A DNA stretch of 64,000 nucleotides from an uncultured Paraprevotella sp. (GTDB taxonomy: Bacteria > Bacteroidota > Bacteroidia > Bacteroidales > Bacteroidaceae). The position numbers and the translations under genes were made by a program. The DNA lies in the NCBI GenBank assembly GCA_900546665.1, contig URDY01000003.1:1-64000 (forward strand), in the 5' to 3' direction. This document shows, piece after piece, positions 1-9,361 of the stretch. Within the stretch, counting starts at the first letter, position 1, and each line of letters opens with the position of its first letter. Under the pieces are notes generated by a model, which made no database searches, was not told the DNA's origin, and worked only from the letters and a program-made list of their open reading frames with translations.

Positions 1-321
1 CTAATTCGTAACCTATTACTATTATGAGCGATTACCCAATGCTCATTTCCAATAAATTACACTCTTTTCGTAACTTCTATAAGCAAAACTACGAAATAAT
101 GTCGGAACAGAATCCGGACATGCCGTTCTTTTTGAAATGAAGAATATATTTTCAGGTCAATGACGGATGATAGGCTGAAAATGGTAAAGGCCTGACCGGC
201 GGTAATGGTGACGTCCGGTTTTGACCAGACCGTTTAATTTCTGTTTTAATCTGTTTTAAAAAGCAAGTCAGATGGTATGAAAAACCGTTTTTTTTTGCTA
301 GTTTTGTTTGAAGGATAGATT
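1..321. other. Intergenic edge region, no gene seen
   Basis: No coding region or RNA gene could be supported here. It is AT-rich and precedes the first gene. Any promoter for that gene is not obvious, as no clear TAnnTTTG box lies at a suitable distance. Confidence 0.5.
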
Positions 322-1785
322 ATGCTGGACATTAAAGGAAAAATACACGATCGCTATACTCTCGAATTCAAGGTAGGGTATTCACGCTACAGTTCATCGG
401 CTGCAGTGAATGAGTTTATGATGGATACCTGGATATTTGTTCCTGATCCGCTTTACATCAATGCCAAGACATACTCCAAAAATAATTTCTATCGTGATTT
501 CAGAGCCTTGACCAGGCTGATCACTCCTGTGTACACCTTGGAAGAGGTGGCGGAGCCGCGTGTGTTACCTTTGGCACGTCTTCATGAATGCTGTAGCGGA
601 TTGGCGGAAAATCCGAATGAGGAGAATGAGAAAGCGTATGAGCATCAGATCAAGATGTTTGCCAGTATTACCAGAAGCGCTCTCCGAAAGGCCGTTAATG
701 AACTGTATGCCCTGTCGGATGCCAGCCTCTTCCGCAAAAGTCTGGATCAGGTGGTGGCGGATTTGAGACGGATATTGAAATCTTATCGTGAAATACCCGC
801 CAGGACCGGCCTTGACCGTGTAGACTATGAACTGCGTTCGCGTTATAGCTTGGGAGAGGAATATCTTTGCCGTGTCATTGATATGCATCTGTTCCGGATA
901 TTGGAATATGCCCAAAGCCATTTCTTACCTGATTATCGTAACGTGGCAGAGTCTGCAATCAACTTTCTTGATGAAGAACTCGATTACCAGAGGCGGTGCA
1001 GGTTTCTTTTGCCCGAGGATGGAAAGCAGGAGATCAATCGGTCATTTCTGCACCGCACGGGGCAGTTGAAGAAATACATTGAAAGTGACTTGTATATATT
1101 GAGCGACAAGAAGAGTAACGTCTTTTTCTGGCAACAGGTCTTTTTCATGATAGCCGCCGGTTTGAGTATGGTGTTTGCAACCGTTATTTCCTTTTCCTTT
1201 CAGCAGACTTACGGCAATTTTACCCTTCCGTTGTTCATTGCGCTGGTGGTAAGCTATATGTTCAAGGACCGGATAAAGGATTTGATGCATTACTGGTTTG
1301 CCAATAAGCTGGGCAGTAAATTTTATGATTACAAGATGAAACTGGCCTTGCATGGTGATGCTGTCGGATGGGCCAAGGAAGGTTGTGATTTCGTCAATGA
1401 AGAAAAGTTGCCTTATGAAATCCGGGCCCAGCGCGGAAGAGTGTCGGAGCTGGAAGCCGGGTATTGTGCATTGCGTGAAACCGTACTCGTTTATCGTCGC
1501 CGGGTGTCGATTCTGGGCAAACAATTGCGGCGTTTGAGTCATTTCCCTTTGGAAGGGTTAAATGATATCATACGGATTAACCTGAGGGATTTTCTCAGGA
1601 GAATGGACAGTCCGCATGTGCCTGTCTATATTAATGAAGGTCAGGGCGATTTTCATATTCAGCAGGCTGAAAAAGTTTATTATCTGCATTTTGTCATACG
1701 CTACCGTTATCAGGGCAAGACCGGTTATAAACGGTTCAGGGTAGGATTGACCCGCCGTGGAATAATGGATCTGATGGAATGGTAG
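322..1785 (+). CDS. Conserved hypothetical two-TM membrane protein
   Basis: I do not recognise a named family. The 487-residue protein has no signal peptide. A soluble, charged N-terminal half is followed by two hydrophobic segments near residues 271-292 and 299-313, separated by a short loop. A basic stretch (KDRIKD) follows, then a second soluble domain to the C terminus. This gives a hairpin in the inner membrane with both large domains probably cytoplasmic. The opening residues resemble a domain start and the ATG is well placed. It is monocistronic by position, ending about 160 bases before the TonB receptor, which has its own promoter box. The function is unknown. Confidence 0.7.
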   Translation: MLDIKGKIHDRYTLEFKVGYSRYSSSAAVNEFMMDTWIFVPDPLYINAKTYSKNNFYRDFRALTRLITPVYTLEEVAEPRVLPLARLHECCSGLAENPNEENEKAYEHQIKMFASITRSALRKAVNELYALSDASLFRKSLDQVVADLRRILKSYREIPARTGLDRVDYELRSRYSLGEEYLCRVIDMHLFRILEYAQSHFLPDYRNVAESAINFLDEELDYQRRCRFLLPEDGKQEINRSFLHRTGQLKKYIESDLYILSDKKSNVFFWQQVFFMIAAGLSMVFATVISFSFQQTYGNFTLPLFIALVVSYMFKDRIKDLMHYWFANKLGSKFYDYKMKLALHGDAVGWAKEGCDFVNEEKLPYEIRAQRGRVSELEAGYCALRETVLVYRRRVSILGKQLRRLSHFPLEGLNDIIRINLRDFLRRMDSPHVPVYINEGQGDFHIQQAEKVYYLHFVIRYRYQGKTGYKRFRVGLTRRGIMDLMEW

Positions 1786-1911
1786 CCCGGATTTGTGACA
1801 GGTAATACATTGGTAATACAAGGTTGTTGCTGTGATATGTAGTGGCAATTAATGTTTTATGTCGTTGCTGAATCTTTATGAAATCGAAAATGGAATGAAA
1901 TAAACCAAGTC

Positions 1912-1919
1912 TACTTTTG
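1912..1919 (+). promoter_or_regulatory. Promoter -7 box of the TonB receptor gene
   Basis: TACTTTTG fits the Bacteroidales -7 consensus TAnnTTTG and lies 23 bases before the start codon. A -33 TTTG at the normal distance is not evident. Confidence 0.5.
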
Positions 1920-1942
1920 CATCGAAATCAAAAGTAGGATAC

Positions 1943-4639
1943 ATGAATAAATCGTTAAGGAAACGTTGCAAGACAGGTTTGTTTTTTTTGATGGCAGGTA
2001 CCATCGGCGTTCAGGCCGGAGATATTAAAGGTGTCGTGTTCGACAAGGAACTGAACGAACCGTTGATGGGTGCTTCTGTAAGAATCCTGGGTACACATTT
2101 AGGGACAACGGCTGATTTGAATGGTCAATTCAAATTGCAGGGATTGAAAAAGGGAACCTATACGATAGAAGTTTCTTATGTTTCTTTTTTTCCTCAGAAA
2201 ATGACGTTGGAAGTGCCGGCAAAGGGTGAGGTGGTCGTGACGGTCAATATGTTGCAGGACGATAATATGCTGGATGAAGTGACGGTGACCGCACGGAAAA
2301 ATCTTGAATTGGAGCTGGCCTTGCTGGCCGAAAGGCAAAATGCCGTATTGTCCATTGAAAATCTGGGTGCCAGTGAAATGTCGGTCAAGGGTATTTCAAA
2401 CGTGCAGGAAGGTGTGAAGAAACTGACCGGTATATCTATTGCAGAGGCCGGGCAGCTTATCGTTCGCGGTCTTGGCGACCGTTATAGCACAACGACATTG
2501 AACGGGTTGCCTATTGCTTCGCCTAATCCGGACAACAAACTGATTCCTTTGGATATATTCCCGTCTTCAGCTGTGCAGAATATCACGGTGAGCAAGGTGT
2601 ATGAAGCCGGTACGTTTGCGGATTATTCCGGTGCTCATGTTGATATCAGTACAAAGGAAGGAGGCACAAAAGACTTTTTCAATGTGTCGTTTGGTACGGG
2701 TGGAAAGGTAGGGACGCTTTTTGGCGATTTCTATCAGATGGACCGGGCAAACACGATGTTCAGAGCTCCTTCAATGGATCAGACGGCTTTGGATATTCCC
2801 TATGCGCAGTTTGCCGATTATAGCAGAAATCACGATATTTTTCCGACCACGTTTGAAGTGGGCCGCTCTACAGCCATACCGGATCTGAACGGTAGTTTTG
2901 GTTTTGGCCGTACATTTGATGTCGGAAGCAACCAAATGGATGTATTGGCTACTTTTGGAATTGACACGGACAATAAAAAGATAGACGGGGCTTATGTGCG
3001 TACGTTTGAGGCCAGTGGAAACGAAATGAGCCGTTTTGATTATGACTCATATACGAAGACACTCCAGATGGCCGGTCTTCTGAATGTAGGTTACCAGTTC
3101 CGTAAATCGGATAGGATAGGTCTTTCTGCCTTTTATGCGCGGAATGCCGTTGATTCATACATGTTGCGTGATGGTTATGATGAGGAAGACAATGTCCTGA
3201 CCGGCAGTAACCAGAACAGCCATATTTATATGCTGCAGAACTACCAGTTGTCCGGACATCATGAAATGGGAAAGTGGGATGTCAATTGGAACGGGTCATA
3301 CAGCCTGACATCCAGTGATGAGCCGGATCGCCGTCAGGTGATGTTTGTGCAGAAGTCAGATGGTACGATGGGCTTGTTCAATTTGAATGCACAGGGAACG
3401 ATGCGTTATTATGGTGCCCTTGATGAAGACGAGTGGGTGGCCGATATGAACACCCAATATCGTTTCGGGGAAGCAAACAAAGTACGTTTCGGTGTGGCCA
3501 TGAAAGATAAATCCAGAGATTTTACCAGTACTAAATTTTACTATAATGTAGATAATCTGGATATGGCCGTTGATGATCCTATGCATACGGATGGTTATCT
3601 GAATTATGCCAATGTACAGAATGGGACAATCGAGATCACACGTAACAGTCAGAAACGTGACGGATATACCGCCGGTAGCCGTATCCTTGCCGGATTTGTG
3701 GAGGCCGACTATTATCCTGTTGAGTCATTCCTGATCAATCTGGGACTTCGTGTGGAGAACAGCCGTCAATGGGTTGATTATTTTGATGATGGAGGACAGC
3801 CTTATCGCAGAAATCTGGATACGGACGATCTGTTCCCTGCTTTGAATATGAAGTATACGCTGAATAAAAAGAACAGTCTTCGTCTTTCGGCATCACGTAC
3901 GGTAACAAGACCTTCATTTGTGGAAATGGCGCCTTTCCTTTATCAGGAGTCTTACGGCGGAACACAAGTCAGGGGTAATGCAGATTTGCAAAACGGTTAT
4001 AACTATAACGTAGACTTAAGATATGAGTTTTTCCGTCCGTCTTCTGCAGACATGGTGGCCGTTACGGCTTATTACAAATACCTGGAGAGTCCGATTGAGC
4101 GCACGCAGACCACGGCCGGAGGTGCCATGATGCATTCTTTCCAGAATGCTTCAGACGGTTTGGCAGCCGGAGTGGAACTAGAAGCGCGTAAGGAAGTGAT
4201 CAAGTCTTTGCGGGTTGGAGTCAATGCGTCGTTCATGTATACTAATGTGGAACTGCCGGAAGGTGGAGTCTATACTAATTCGGAACGTCCGTTGCAAGGA
4301 GCTTCTCCTTATCTGGTCAACGCGGATCTTACCTATGCACCGCAGTTCGGTGAAGGAAAACAGTTGTCTTTGGCTTTACTTTATAATTTACAGGGAGAAC
4401 GCATACAGGCTGTTGGTATACAGGGTATAGGCGATGTCAAACAACAGGCTTTGCATACACTTGACTTCAATGCCAACATGCGCTTTAATACTCATTGGAG
4501 CGTTAAGTTCCAGGTCAAAAACCTGCTTGATTCTGATGTCATATTCCGGCAGGAGATTCCGCAACGCGGTATTACAGAGGAAGTGGAACGCTTCAAGGAA
4601 GGCGTTGGTGTGAGCGTGGGAGTGACTTATGCATTGTAA
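1943..4639 (+). CDS. TonB-dependent outer-membrane receptor
   Basis: This is an 898-residue outer-membrane active transporter. After a signal peptide (about residues 1-25) comes a carboxypeptidase-regulatory-like beta-sandwich (about 26-110, with KGTYTIEVSYVSF). A plug domain follows, containing VRGLGDRYSTTTLNGLPIAS and DIFPSSAVQNITVSKVY. The rest is a long barrel with repeated aromatic strands, ending in VGVTYAL. Unlike SusC proteins it has no SusD partner; the next gene encodes a beta-helix-like lipoprotein. The pair is probably co-transcribed, with a 49-base gap. The substrate cannot be read from the sequence. The family is certain; the ligand is unknown. Confidence 0.9.
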   Translation: MNKSLRKRCKTGLFFLMAGTIGVQAGDIKGVVFDKELNEPLMGASVRILGTHLGTTADLNGQFKLQGLKKGTYTIEVSYVSFFPQKMTLEVPAKGEVVVTVNMLQDDNMLDEVTVTARKNLELELALLAERQNAVLSIENLGASEMSVKGISNVQEGVKKLTGISIAEAGQLIVRGLGDRYSTTTLNGLPIASPNPDNKLIPLDIFPSSAVQNITVSKVYEAGTFADYSGAHVDISTKEGGTKDFFNVSFGTGGKVGTLFGDFYQMDRANTMFRAPSMDQTALDIPYAQFADYSRNHDIFPTTFEVGRSTAIPDLNGSFGFGRTFDVGSNQMDVLATFGIDTDNKKIDGAYVRTFEASGNEMSRFDYDSYTKTLQMAGLLNVGYQFRKSDRIGLSAFYARNAVDSYMLRDGYDEEDNVLTGSNQNSHIYMLQNYQLSGHHEMGKWDVNWNGSYSLTSSDEPDRRQVMFVQKSDGTMGLFNLNAQGTMRYYGALDEDEWVADMNTQYRFGEANKVRFGVAMKDKSRDFTSTKFYYNVDNLDMAVDDPMHTDGYLNYANVQNGTIEITRNSQKRDGYTAGSRILAGFVEADYYPVESFLINLGLRVENSRQWVDYFDDGGQPYRRNLDTDDLFPALNMKYTLNKKNSLRLSASRTVTRPSFVEMAPFLYQESYGGTQVRGNADLQNGYNYNVDLRYEFFRPSSADMVAVTAYYKYLESPIERTQTTAGGAMMHSFQNASDGLAAGVELEARKEVIKSLRVGVNASFMYTNVELPEGGVYTNSERPLQGASPYLVNADLTYAPQFGEGKQLSLALLYNLQGERIQAVGIQGIGDVKQQALHTLDFNANMRFNTHWSVKFQVKNLLDSDVIFRQEIPQRGITEEVERFKEGVGVSVGVTYAL

Positions 4640-4688
4640 ACAGCGAAATCAATTCAAATAAGTTAAACATATTCAAAAAAAAGAAAAA

Positions 4689-5888
4689 ATGAAAGCAAAT
4701 TTTTTAAAATCAACAACATGGGCTATGGCCGTGTGTGCAGCAATGGTAGCATTTACTTCATGCAGTGATGACAATGGTAATGATACCGGAACGAATCCCG
4801 GCGGAAACGGACTGGATACCGAAACAAATGTCCTGGGAGGCAATGTGACATCCGATCTGACTCTGGAAGCTGGAAAATCCTATACCTTGAGTGGTGCTCT
4901 TCAGGTCAAGGCACCGGCAACCCTGACTATACCCGAAGGAGTGACCATCACGGCCGACAATGACGGACAGGTGGATTACATCCTGATTGAAAAGGGAGCT
5001 AAGATTAATGCTCAGGGAACAGCACAGAAGCCGATCGTGATGACAGCTGAAGTTAAGAAAGACGGTGCATGGGGTGGATTGCACATCTGCGGTGACGCAC
5101 CGACCAATGTGGGTACAGGTTATTCTGAAATCGGTAATGCGGTATATGGCGGAAACAATGCCAGTGACAATTCCGGTGTCTTGAAATACGTGCGTCTGGA
5201 ATATACCGGCTTCGCTTTCGATGAAGAACATGAGTCAAATGGTATTTCTTTCTATGGCGTAGGTAATGGCACGCAGGTATCTTATGTGCAGGCTTATTGC
5301 GGAGCTGATGACGGTCTGGAGTTTTTCGGTGGAACAGTCAATATCGACCATTGTGTGGTTGTAGACTGTACGGATGATTCTTACGACTGGACAGAAGGCT
5401 GGAGCGGTACGGGACGTTATCTTGTCGCTTATCAGGATGCCGGTTCTTCTGTAGGTATGCAGTGTGATTGCCTGATTGAGGCTGATAACAACGGAGATAA
5501 CTTTGATGCTACGCCAGTGTCTCATCCGGTATTGAGCAATTTGACATTGGTCGGCAACAACAGTACGGAAAACACGAGAGGTGTGCGTCTGCGTGCCGGC
5601 ACTCAGGTAGAGTTGACCAATGCCCAGATTACAGGTAAATCCAAGGCTCTTACAGTGGAGACCGCTCAGACAGAAAATGCCTTGAAGAATGGAACTTCCA
5701 AGATTCAGAATGTGGCCATCTCCGGTGAACTTGTTTCTGAGAATGCGATATATACGAATGATCTGTTTACAGCGTCAGGCAACTTGGCCAATCAGACATT
5801 TAACCTTACAGATGGATTTGTTGGTATGACCGATGGCCGTGGAGCTGTGGAAGCATCCAATATGTGGATGTCCGGTTGGACCAGATAA
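4689..5888 (+). CDS. Surface lipoprotein, predicted right-handed beta-helix
   Basis: This 399-residue protein has a lipoprotein signal peptide ending in the lipobox FTSC, followed by an Asp/Asn/Gly-rich linker (SDDNGNDTGTNPGGNG) typical of exported Bacteroidales lipoproteins. The body is rich in short beta strands and turns (for example LTIPEGVTITADNDGQ, KPIVMTAEVKKDGAWGGL), like solenoid or beta-helix folds. The acidic motifs DDGLEFFGGT and DDSYDWTEGW may bind metal or ligand, but this is only inference. It follows the TonB receptor directly and probably acts with it as the surface-exposed partner. A strong hairpin terminator lies after the stop. Substrate unknown. Confidence 0.7.
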   Translation: MKANFLKSTTWAMAVCAAMVAFTSCSDDNGNDTGTNPGGNGLDTETNVLGGNVTSDLTLEAGKSYTLSGALQVKAPATLTIPEGVTITADNDGQVDYILIEKGAKINAQGTAQKPIVMTAEVKKDGAWGGLHICGDAPTNVGTGYSEIGNAVYGGNNASDNSGVLKYVRLEYTGFAFDEEHESNGISFYGVGNGTQVSYVQAYCGADDGLEFFGGTVNIDHCVVVDCTDDSYDWTEGWSGTGRYLVAYQDAGSSVGMQCDCLIEADNNGDNFDATPVSHPVLSNLTLVGNNSTENTRGVRLRAGTQVELTNAQITGKSKALTVETAQTENALKNGTSKIQNVAISGELVSENAIYTNDLFTASGNLANQTFNLTDGFVGMTDGRGAVEASNMWMSGWTR

Positions 5889-5937
5889 AAACAGGCTATA
5901 AGAAGAGAAATAATCCCTTCTTGTGTATATAGTGACT

Positions 5938-5974
5938 CCTTTCATGCACGGTGGTGTATGAAAGGATTTTTTTT
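5938..5974 (+). terminator. Rho-independent terminator
   Basis: A 12-bp stem (CCTTTCATGCAC with GTGTATGAAAGG, one G-U pair) has a four-base loop and is followed by ATTTTTTTT. It ends the TonB receptor / lipoprotein unit. Confidence 0.85.
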
Positions 5975-6053
5975 GAAAAATATGGTCGGAAAAGTTGCGA
6001 TTTGATTTTTTATTTTTTTTCTTTGTAAAAATCAAGTTATTCACATAAATCTT

Positions 6054-7601
6054 ATGCTTATGAAACGAACGGCGTTTTGGTATTCCATTCTGGGATGTTT
6101 GTCAATGATCATCATGATGACATCATGTAAGAAAAGTTCTGATTATGCCCGTGTGATCCCAGCAGATGCCGAAGTCGTCTGTCGGGTGCAGGCTGCTCAG
6201 TTATTGGACAAGTGTGGAATTGATAATGGTAAATTCCTGAAAGAAAAACTGCTGTCTGTCATCAACAAACAGGCAACTCCTGAACTTTCGGAAAAACTGG
6301 CCGTGATTGTGGAAGATCCCGCCAAGTCAGGTCTGGACTTTAAGTCACCGGTTTATCTGGCTGTGGGTGGAGAAGTCATGGGTACCGGCGCTATGGTGGT
6401 AGCACGGGTCAATGATCAGGATGCTTTGACGGAACTGCTTCAAACAATAGCAACCGATGCTTCCGAAAAGGTTATGACGGAAGGCAATCTGACTTGTCTT
6501 TCTTTGGATGGCCTGTTGATGGCCAGTGATGGTACAACGCTTGTAATGATGGAACGGGCCGGTGCCGGAGCTGATGCCATGGATAAAGTCAAGAGTATTA
6601 TGAATGCGGAATCCGAAAAGAGTATTCTTGATGATGAAGGTTTTAAGAAGATGAACGCTTGCAAGGGTGACATGCAGCTTCTTGGAAATGCCGGATATAT
6701 GGAGGAATTGCTGAAGGACGAAATGCAAATGCTGACTTCTGTGTATCCGTCAGGTATTGACGCCAAAGATATGGCCGGACTGGTTGATGTGAACTTTGCC
6801 AACGGAGAAATAGCCTTAAGTATGGAAGTGGTAGCCAAGACGGATGAAGCCCGTCAGTATCTGGAATCAGTTAACCAATTGGCTGGAAAAATAGGCAATT
6901 CCTATTTTTCACGGATTCCGGAGAAATCACTTTTTGTGATGGCCTTGAACGTGAAAGGGGAAAAGTTTTGGGAACAGTTAAAGGCAACAGGCAGTATGGA
7001 TGTCATGCCGGATGAGGCAAAGGCCATTCTGGAAAAGGCTCTGACCAACCTGGATGGTGATGTCGTGATGGCCATGCAGGCTGATCCGATGATGCTGGCT
7101 ATGAATCCGGGCGAGGCCACAGTGACCGTTTATGCCAAGGTAAAGGACGGTTCAAAGGTTGAACAGATGATGACCGATATGGGTATGGGAGATCTGACAA
7201 AGAATGCAGACGGAATTTACGCCTTGCCAGTTCAGCAGGGTATGGTGAAGTACCTTTACCTGAAAGTGGACGGTAACGACATGCTGATGAGTAACAAGAT
7301 AGATATGGTCCGTAATGAAAAGGTAGCTGATCCGGTTGATGCGGATATGTTCAAGGGTAAAAGCGTAGCTTTTGTATTGAATGTAAAACCGATTACGGAA
7401 AATCCGGCTGTAGAGGCTATGGCCAAGGCGGCCGGCGCGAGACCGACAGTGTGGACTCTGGCCAGTCAGTTCGACAGAATGGAAATATTCAGCAAGGAAA
7501 GTACAAAGGCCGAATGTCATATCTATCTGAAGGATAAGAAACAGAATGCTTTGGCTTTCTTTGTAAACATCGGATTGCAGTTAAGCGATGAAATGATATA
7601 A
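6054..7601 (+). CDS. DUF4836-like exported lipoprotein
   Basis: This 515-residue protein has a signal peptide with a lipobox (MMTSC) followed by KKSS. The mature start, YARVIPADAEVVCRVQAAQL, matches my memory of the Bacteroidales DUF4836 family, whose members open with a 'VIPkdA' segment. The sequence is methionine-rich and contains repeated acidic helices. A second ATG two codons downstream is an equally possible start. It is followed after a single base by the permease-like gene, so the two are almost certainly co-transcribed and probably work together at the envelope. The function of the family is unknown to me. Confidence 0.65.
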   Translation: MLMKRTAFWYSILGCLSMIIMMTSCKKSSDYARVIPADAEVVCRVQAAQLLDKCGIDNGKFLKEKLLSVINKQATPELSEKLAVIVEDPAKSGLDFKSPVYLAVGGEVMGTGAMVVARVNDQDALTELLQTIATDASEKVMTEGNLTCLSLDGLLMASDGTTLVMMERAGAGADAMDKVKSIMNAESEKSILDDEGFKKMNACKGDMQLLGNAGYMEELLKDEMQMLTSVYPSGIDAKDMAGLVDVNFANGEIALSMEVVAKTDEARQYLESVNQLAGKIGNSYFSRIPEKSLFVMALNVKGEKFWEQLKATGSMDVMPDEAKAILEKALTNLDGDVVMAMQADPMMLAMNPGEATVTVYAKVKDGSKVEQMMTDMGMGDLTKNADGIYALPVQQGMVKYLYLKVDGNDMLMSNKIDMVRNEKVADPVDADMFKGKSVAFVLNVKPITENPAVEAMAKAAGARPTVWTLASQFDRMEIFSKESTKAECHIYLKDKKQNALAFFVNIGLQLSDEMI

Positions 7602-7602
7602 A

Positions 7603-8817
7603 ATGAAAAATTTAGTTTGGAAGGTATTAGGACATAACATTAGCGGCTTGCAGCTGCTGGGCTTCTTTGGAGCCAATTTGGTTGGAATGATGATTATCCT
7701 GATAGGCATACAGTTCTATCAGGATATCATTCCTGTTTTTACGGCGAATGACAGTTTTATGAAAAACAATTATGCCGTCATAGCTAAAAAGATCAAGTCT
7801 TCGGCCGGTAATCCCGATAAGGCCGTATCGTTTTCGTCTGATGAGATCGCTGATCTGGAAAAACAGACTTTTGTCCGTAAGGTAGGAGCTTTTACTCCTT
7901 CTCTTTTTTCTGTTTATGCGTCATTAGGTGTCGGTAACGGACCGGGCATGGGTACGGAAATGTTTCTGGAGGCTGTACCTGACCGATTCGTGGATTATTC
8001 TTCTTCGAACTGGACTTTTAAGGAAGGCGATCAGGAAATACCGATAATCCTGCCGCGTAACTATTTGAATCTGTATAATTTCGGATATGCCCAAAGTCGA
8101 GGATTACCTAAGATATCCGAGGGGATGACGTCCATAGTCAGTTTGTCATTTGTCTTTAGCGGGCCGACCGGCAAATTGCAGATGAAAGGGCGAATTGCCG
8201 GTTTTTCCAACCGTTTGAATACGATACTGGTTCCTCAGAAATTTATGGATTGGGCCAATTCGCGTCTGGCTACAGGGCAGGAACCGGCGATTACCCGTCT
8301 GATTGTGGAGACCGGTCAACCCGATCAGTTTGAAGACTATGTGGTCCGGAACGGATTTGAACAGGAAAAGGATAACAGTGAATCTGCCCGGGTAGCGTAT
8401 TTCCTGCGTATTGCTATCGGTGTTGTGATAGCCATAGGTATTGTAGTCAGTGGCTTGTCTCTGTATATCCTGTTGCTGGGTATTTATCTGATTTTGCAGA
8501 AACAGGTAGAGAAAATAGATAATCTTTTTCTGTTGGGTTATTCCGTGCGTGGAGTGTCCTGGCCGTATTTTCTGTTGGCCGGAAGCATTAATCTGACAGT
8601 CTGGATGGTGGCAGTCGGTGGTGTGTGGATGGCCAGAGGGGTTTATTTGCCGGTGTTGTCCAATATATACACTTCTCTTCCGGAAGGCAGTATGATGATG
8701 ACCATATCAATTGGTTTTGCCCTTTTTGTCTTGATTATGGCAGTCGATGTGATAGCAGTTCGTCTCAGATTACATGGCATCTGGTTTAAGCATCGTAACA
8801 GTCATGCGAAAGTATAA
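7603..8817 (+). CDS. FtsX/MacB-like ABC transporter permease
   Basis: The 404-residue protein has one N-terminal TM helix (about residues 18-42), a large periplasmic domain of about 220 residues, and three C-terminal TM helices starting near residue 263. This is the 4-TM layout of FtsX/LolC/MacB-type mechanotransmission permeases. A short cytoplasmic loop (LQKQVEKIDNLFLLGYSVRG) fits the family's coupling-helix region. No ATPase gene is adjacent. The LolD-like ATPase about 25 kb downstream is a possible partner, but that is speculation. The permease is coupled to the preceding DUF4836-like lipoprotein. Confidence 0.65.
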   Translation: MKNLVWKVLGHNISGLQLLGFFGANLVGMMIILIGIQFYQDIIPVFTANDSFMKNNYAVIAKKIKSSAGNPDKAVSFSSDEIADLEKQTFVRKVGAFTPSLFSVYASLGVGNGPGMGTEMFLEAVPDRFVDYSSSNWTFKEGDQEIPIILPRNYLNLYNFGYAQSRGLPKISEGMTSIVSLSFVFSGPTGKLQMKGRIAGFSNRLNTILVPQKFMDWANSRLATGQEPAITRLIVETGQPDQFEDYVVRNGFEQEKDNSESARVAYFLRIAIGVVIAIGIVVSGLSLYILLLGIYLILQKQVEKIDNLFLLGYSVRGVSWPYFLLAGSINLTVWMVAVGGVWMARGVYLPVLSNIYTSLPEGSMMMTISIGFALFVLIMAVDVIAVRLRLHGIWFKHRNSHAKV

Positions 8818-8865
8818 AAAATCTTAAAAACAAGATGCATAATTCTTGATTAGTGGAAAAAGGCG

Positions 8866-8873
8866 TATTTTTG
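8866..8873 (+). promoter_or_regulatory. Promoter -7 box of tmRNA
   Basis: TATTTTTG matches TAnnTTTG and sits 12 bases before the mature tmRNA 5' end, which fits transcription starting at or just before the mature end. Confidence 0.6.
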
Positions 8874-8885
8874 CAAAATTCCATT

Positions 8886-9282
8886 GGGGTTGACATGGAT
8901 TTGACAGCAGGATGGAATGGTATGTAAGCACGCAGAGGGTCGGTTATTTCCTCTATAATCTCAGTGACCAAAAATTTATCTGGCGAAAATAACTACGCTC
9001 TCGCTGCGTAATCGAAGTATAGTAGATTACCTTAATTTCGGCACAAGGTGCTGAAACGGGACATCACTCAGAAACTGTCGCTCCGAAGTATTCTGATCCA
9101 GTGGTGCAGCTAAATCGGAGATAGTTTGCAGCGGCCTTGCGTTGTAAATGAAATTCTAAGAGGATAAGGCATAAGTGGGTGGCCCGGGTCTTGCTTGTGC
9201 ACGAAAATCGAAGGCCGGGATAAGCGTGTAGAAAGCGTATGGTTTCCCTGTTTGGACGAGGGTTCGAATCCCTCCAGCTCCA
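8886..9282 (+). ncRNA. ssrA: tmRNA (ssrA)
   Basis: The transfer-messenger RNA rescues stalled ribosomes and tags the unfinished protein for degradation. The 5' end GGGGTTGACATGGATTTGAC and the 3' T-arm and acceptor (GGTTCGAATCC, then CAGCTCC A) form the tRNA-like half. The acceptor pairs GGGGTTG with CAGCTCC using G-U pairs; CCA is not encoded. The resume codon is GGC at 8982, and the reading frame gives the tag GENNYALAA followed by TAA at 9009-9011. The ALAA end is the protease degron. A promoter box and a strong terminator flank it. Confidence 0.93.
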
Positions 9283-9294
9283 CTCCACGAAGTC

Positions 9295-9344
9295 AAACAC
9301 GGATGCAGGTATCATGAATAAGAATGCCTGCATCCGTGTTTTTT
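9295..9344 (+). terminator. Rho-independent terminator of tmRNA
   Basis: A perfect 15-bp stem (AAACACGGATGCAGG with CCTGCATCCGTGTTT) is followed by a T run. It lies 12 bases after the tmRNA end. Confidence 0.9.
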
Positions 9345-9361
9345 ATGTTTCAGAATTGTTC

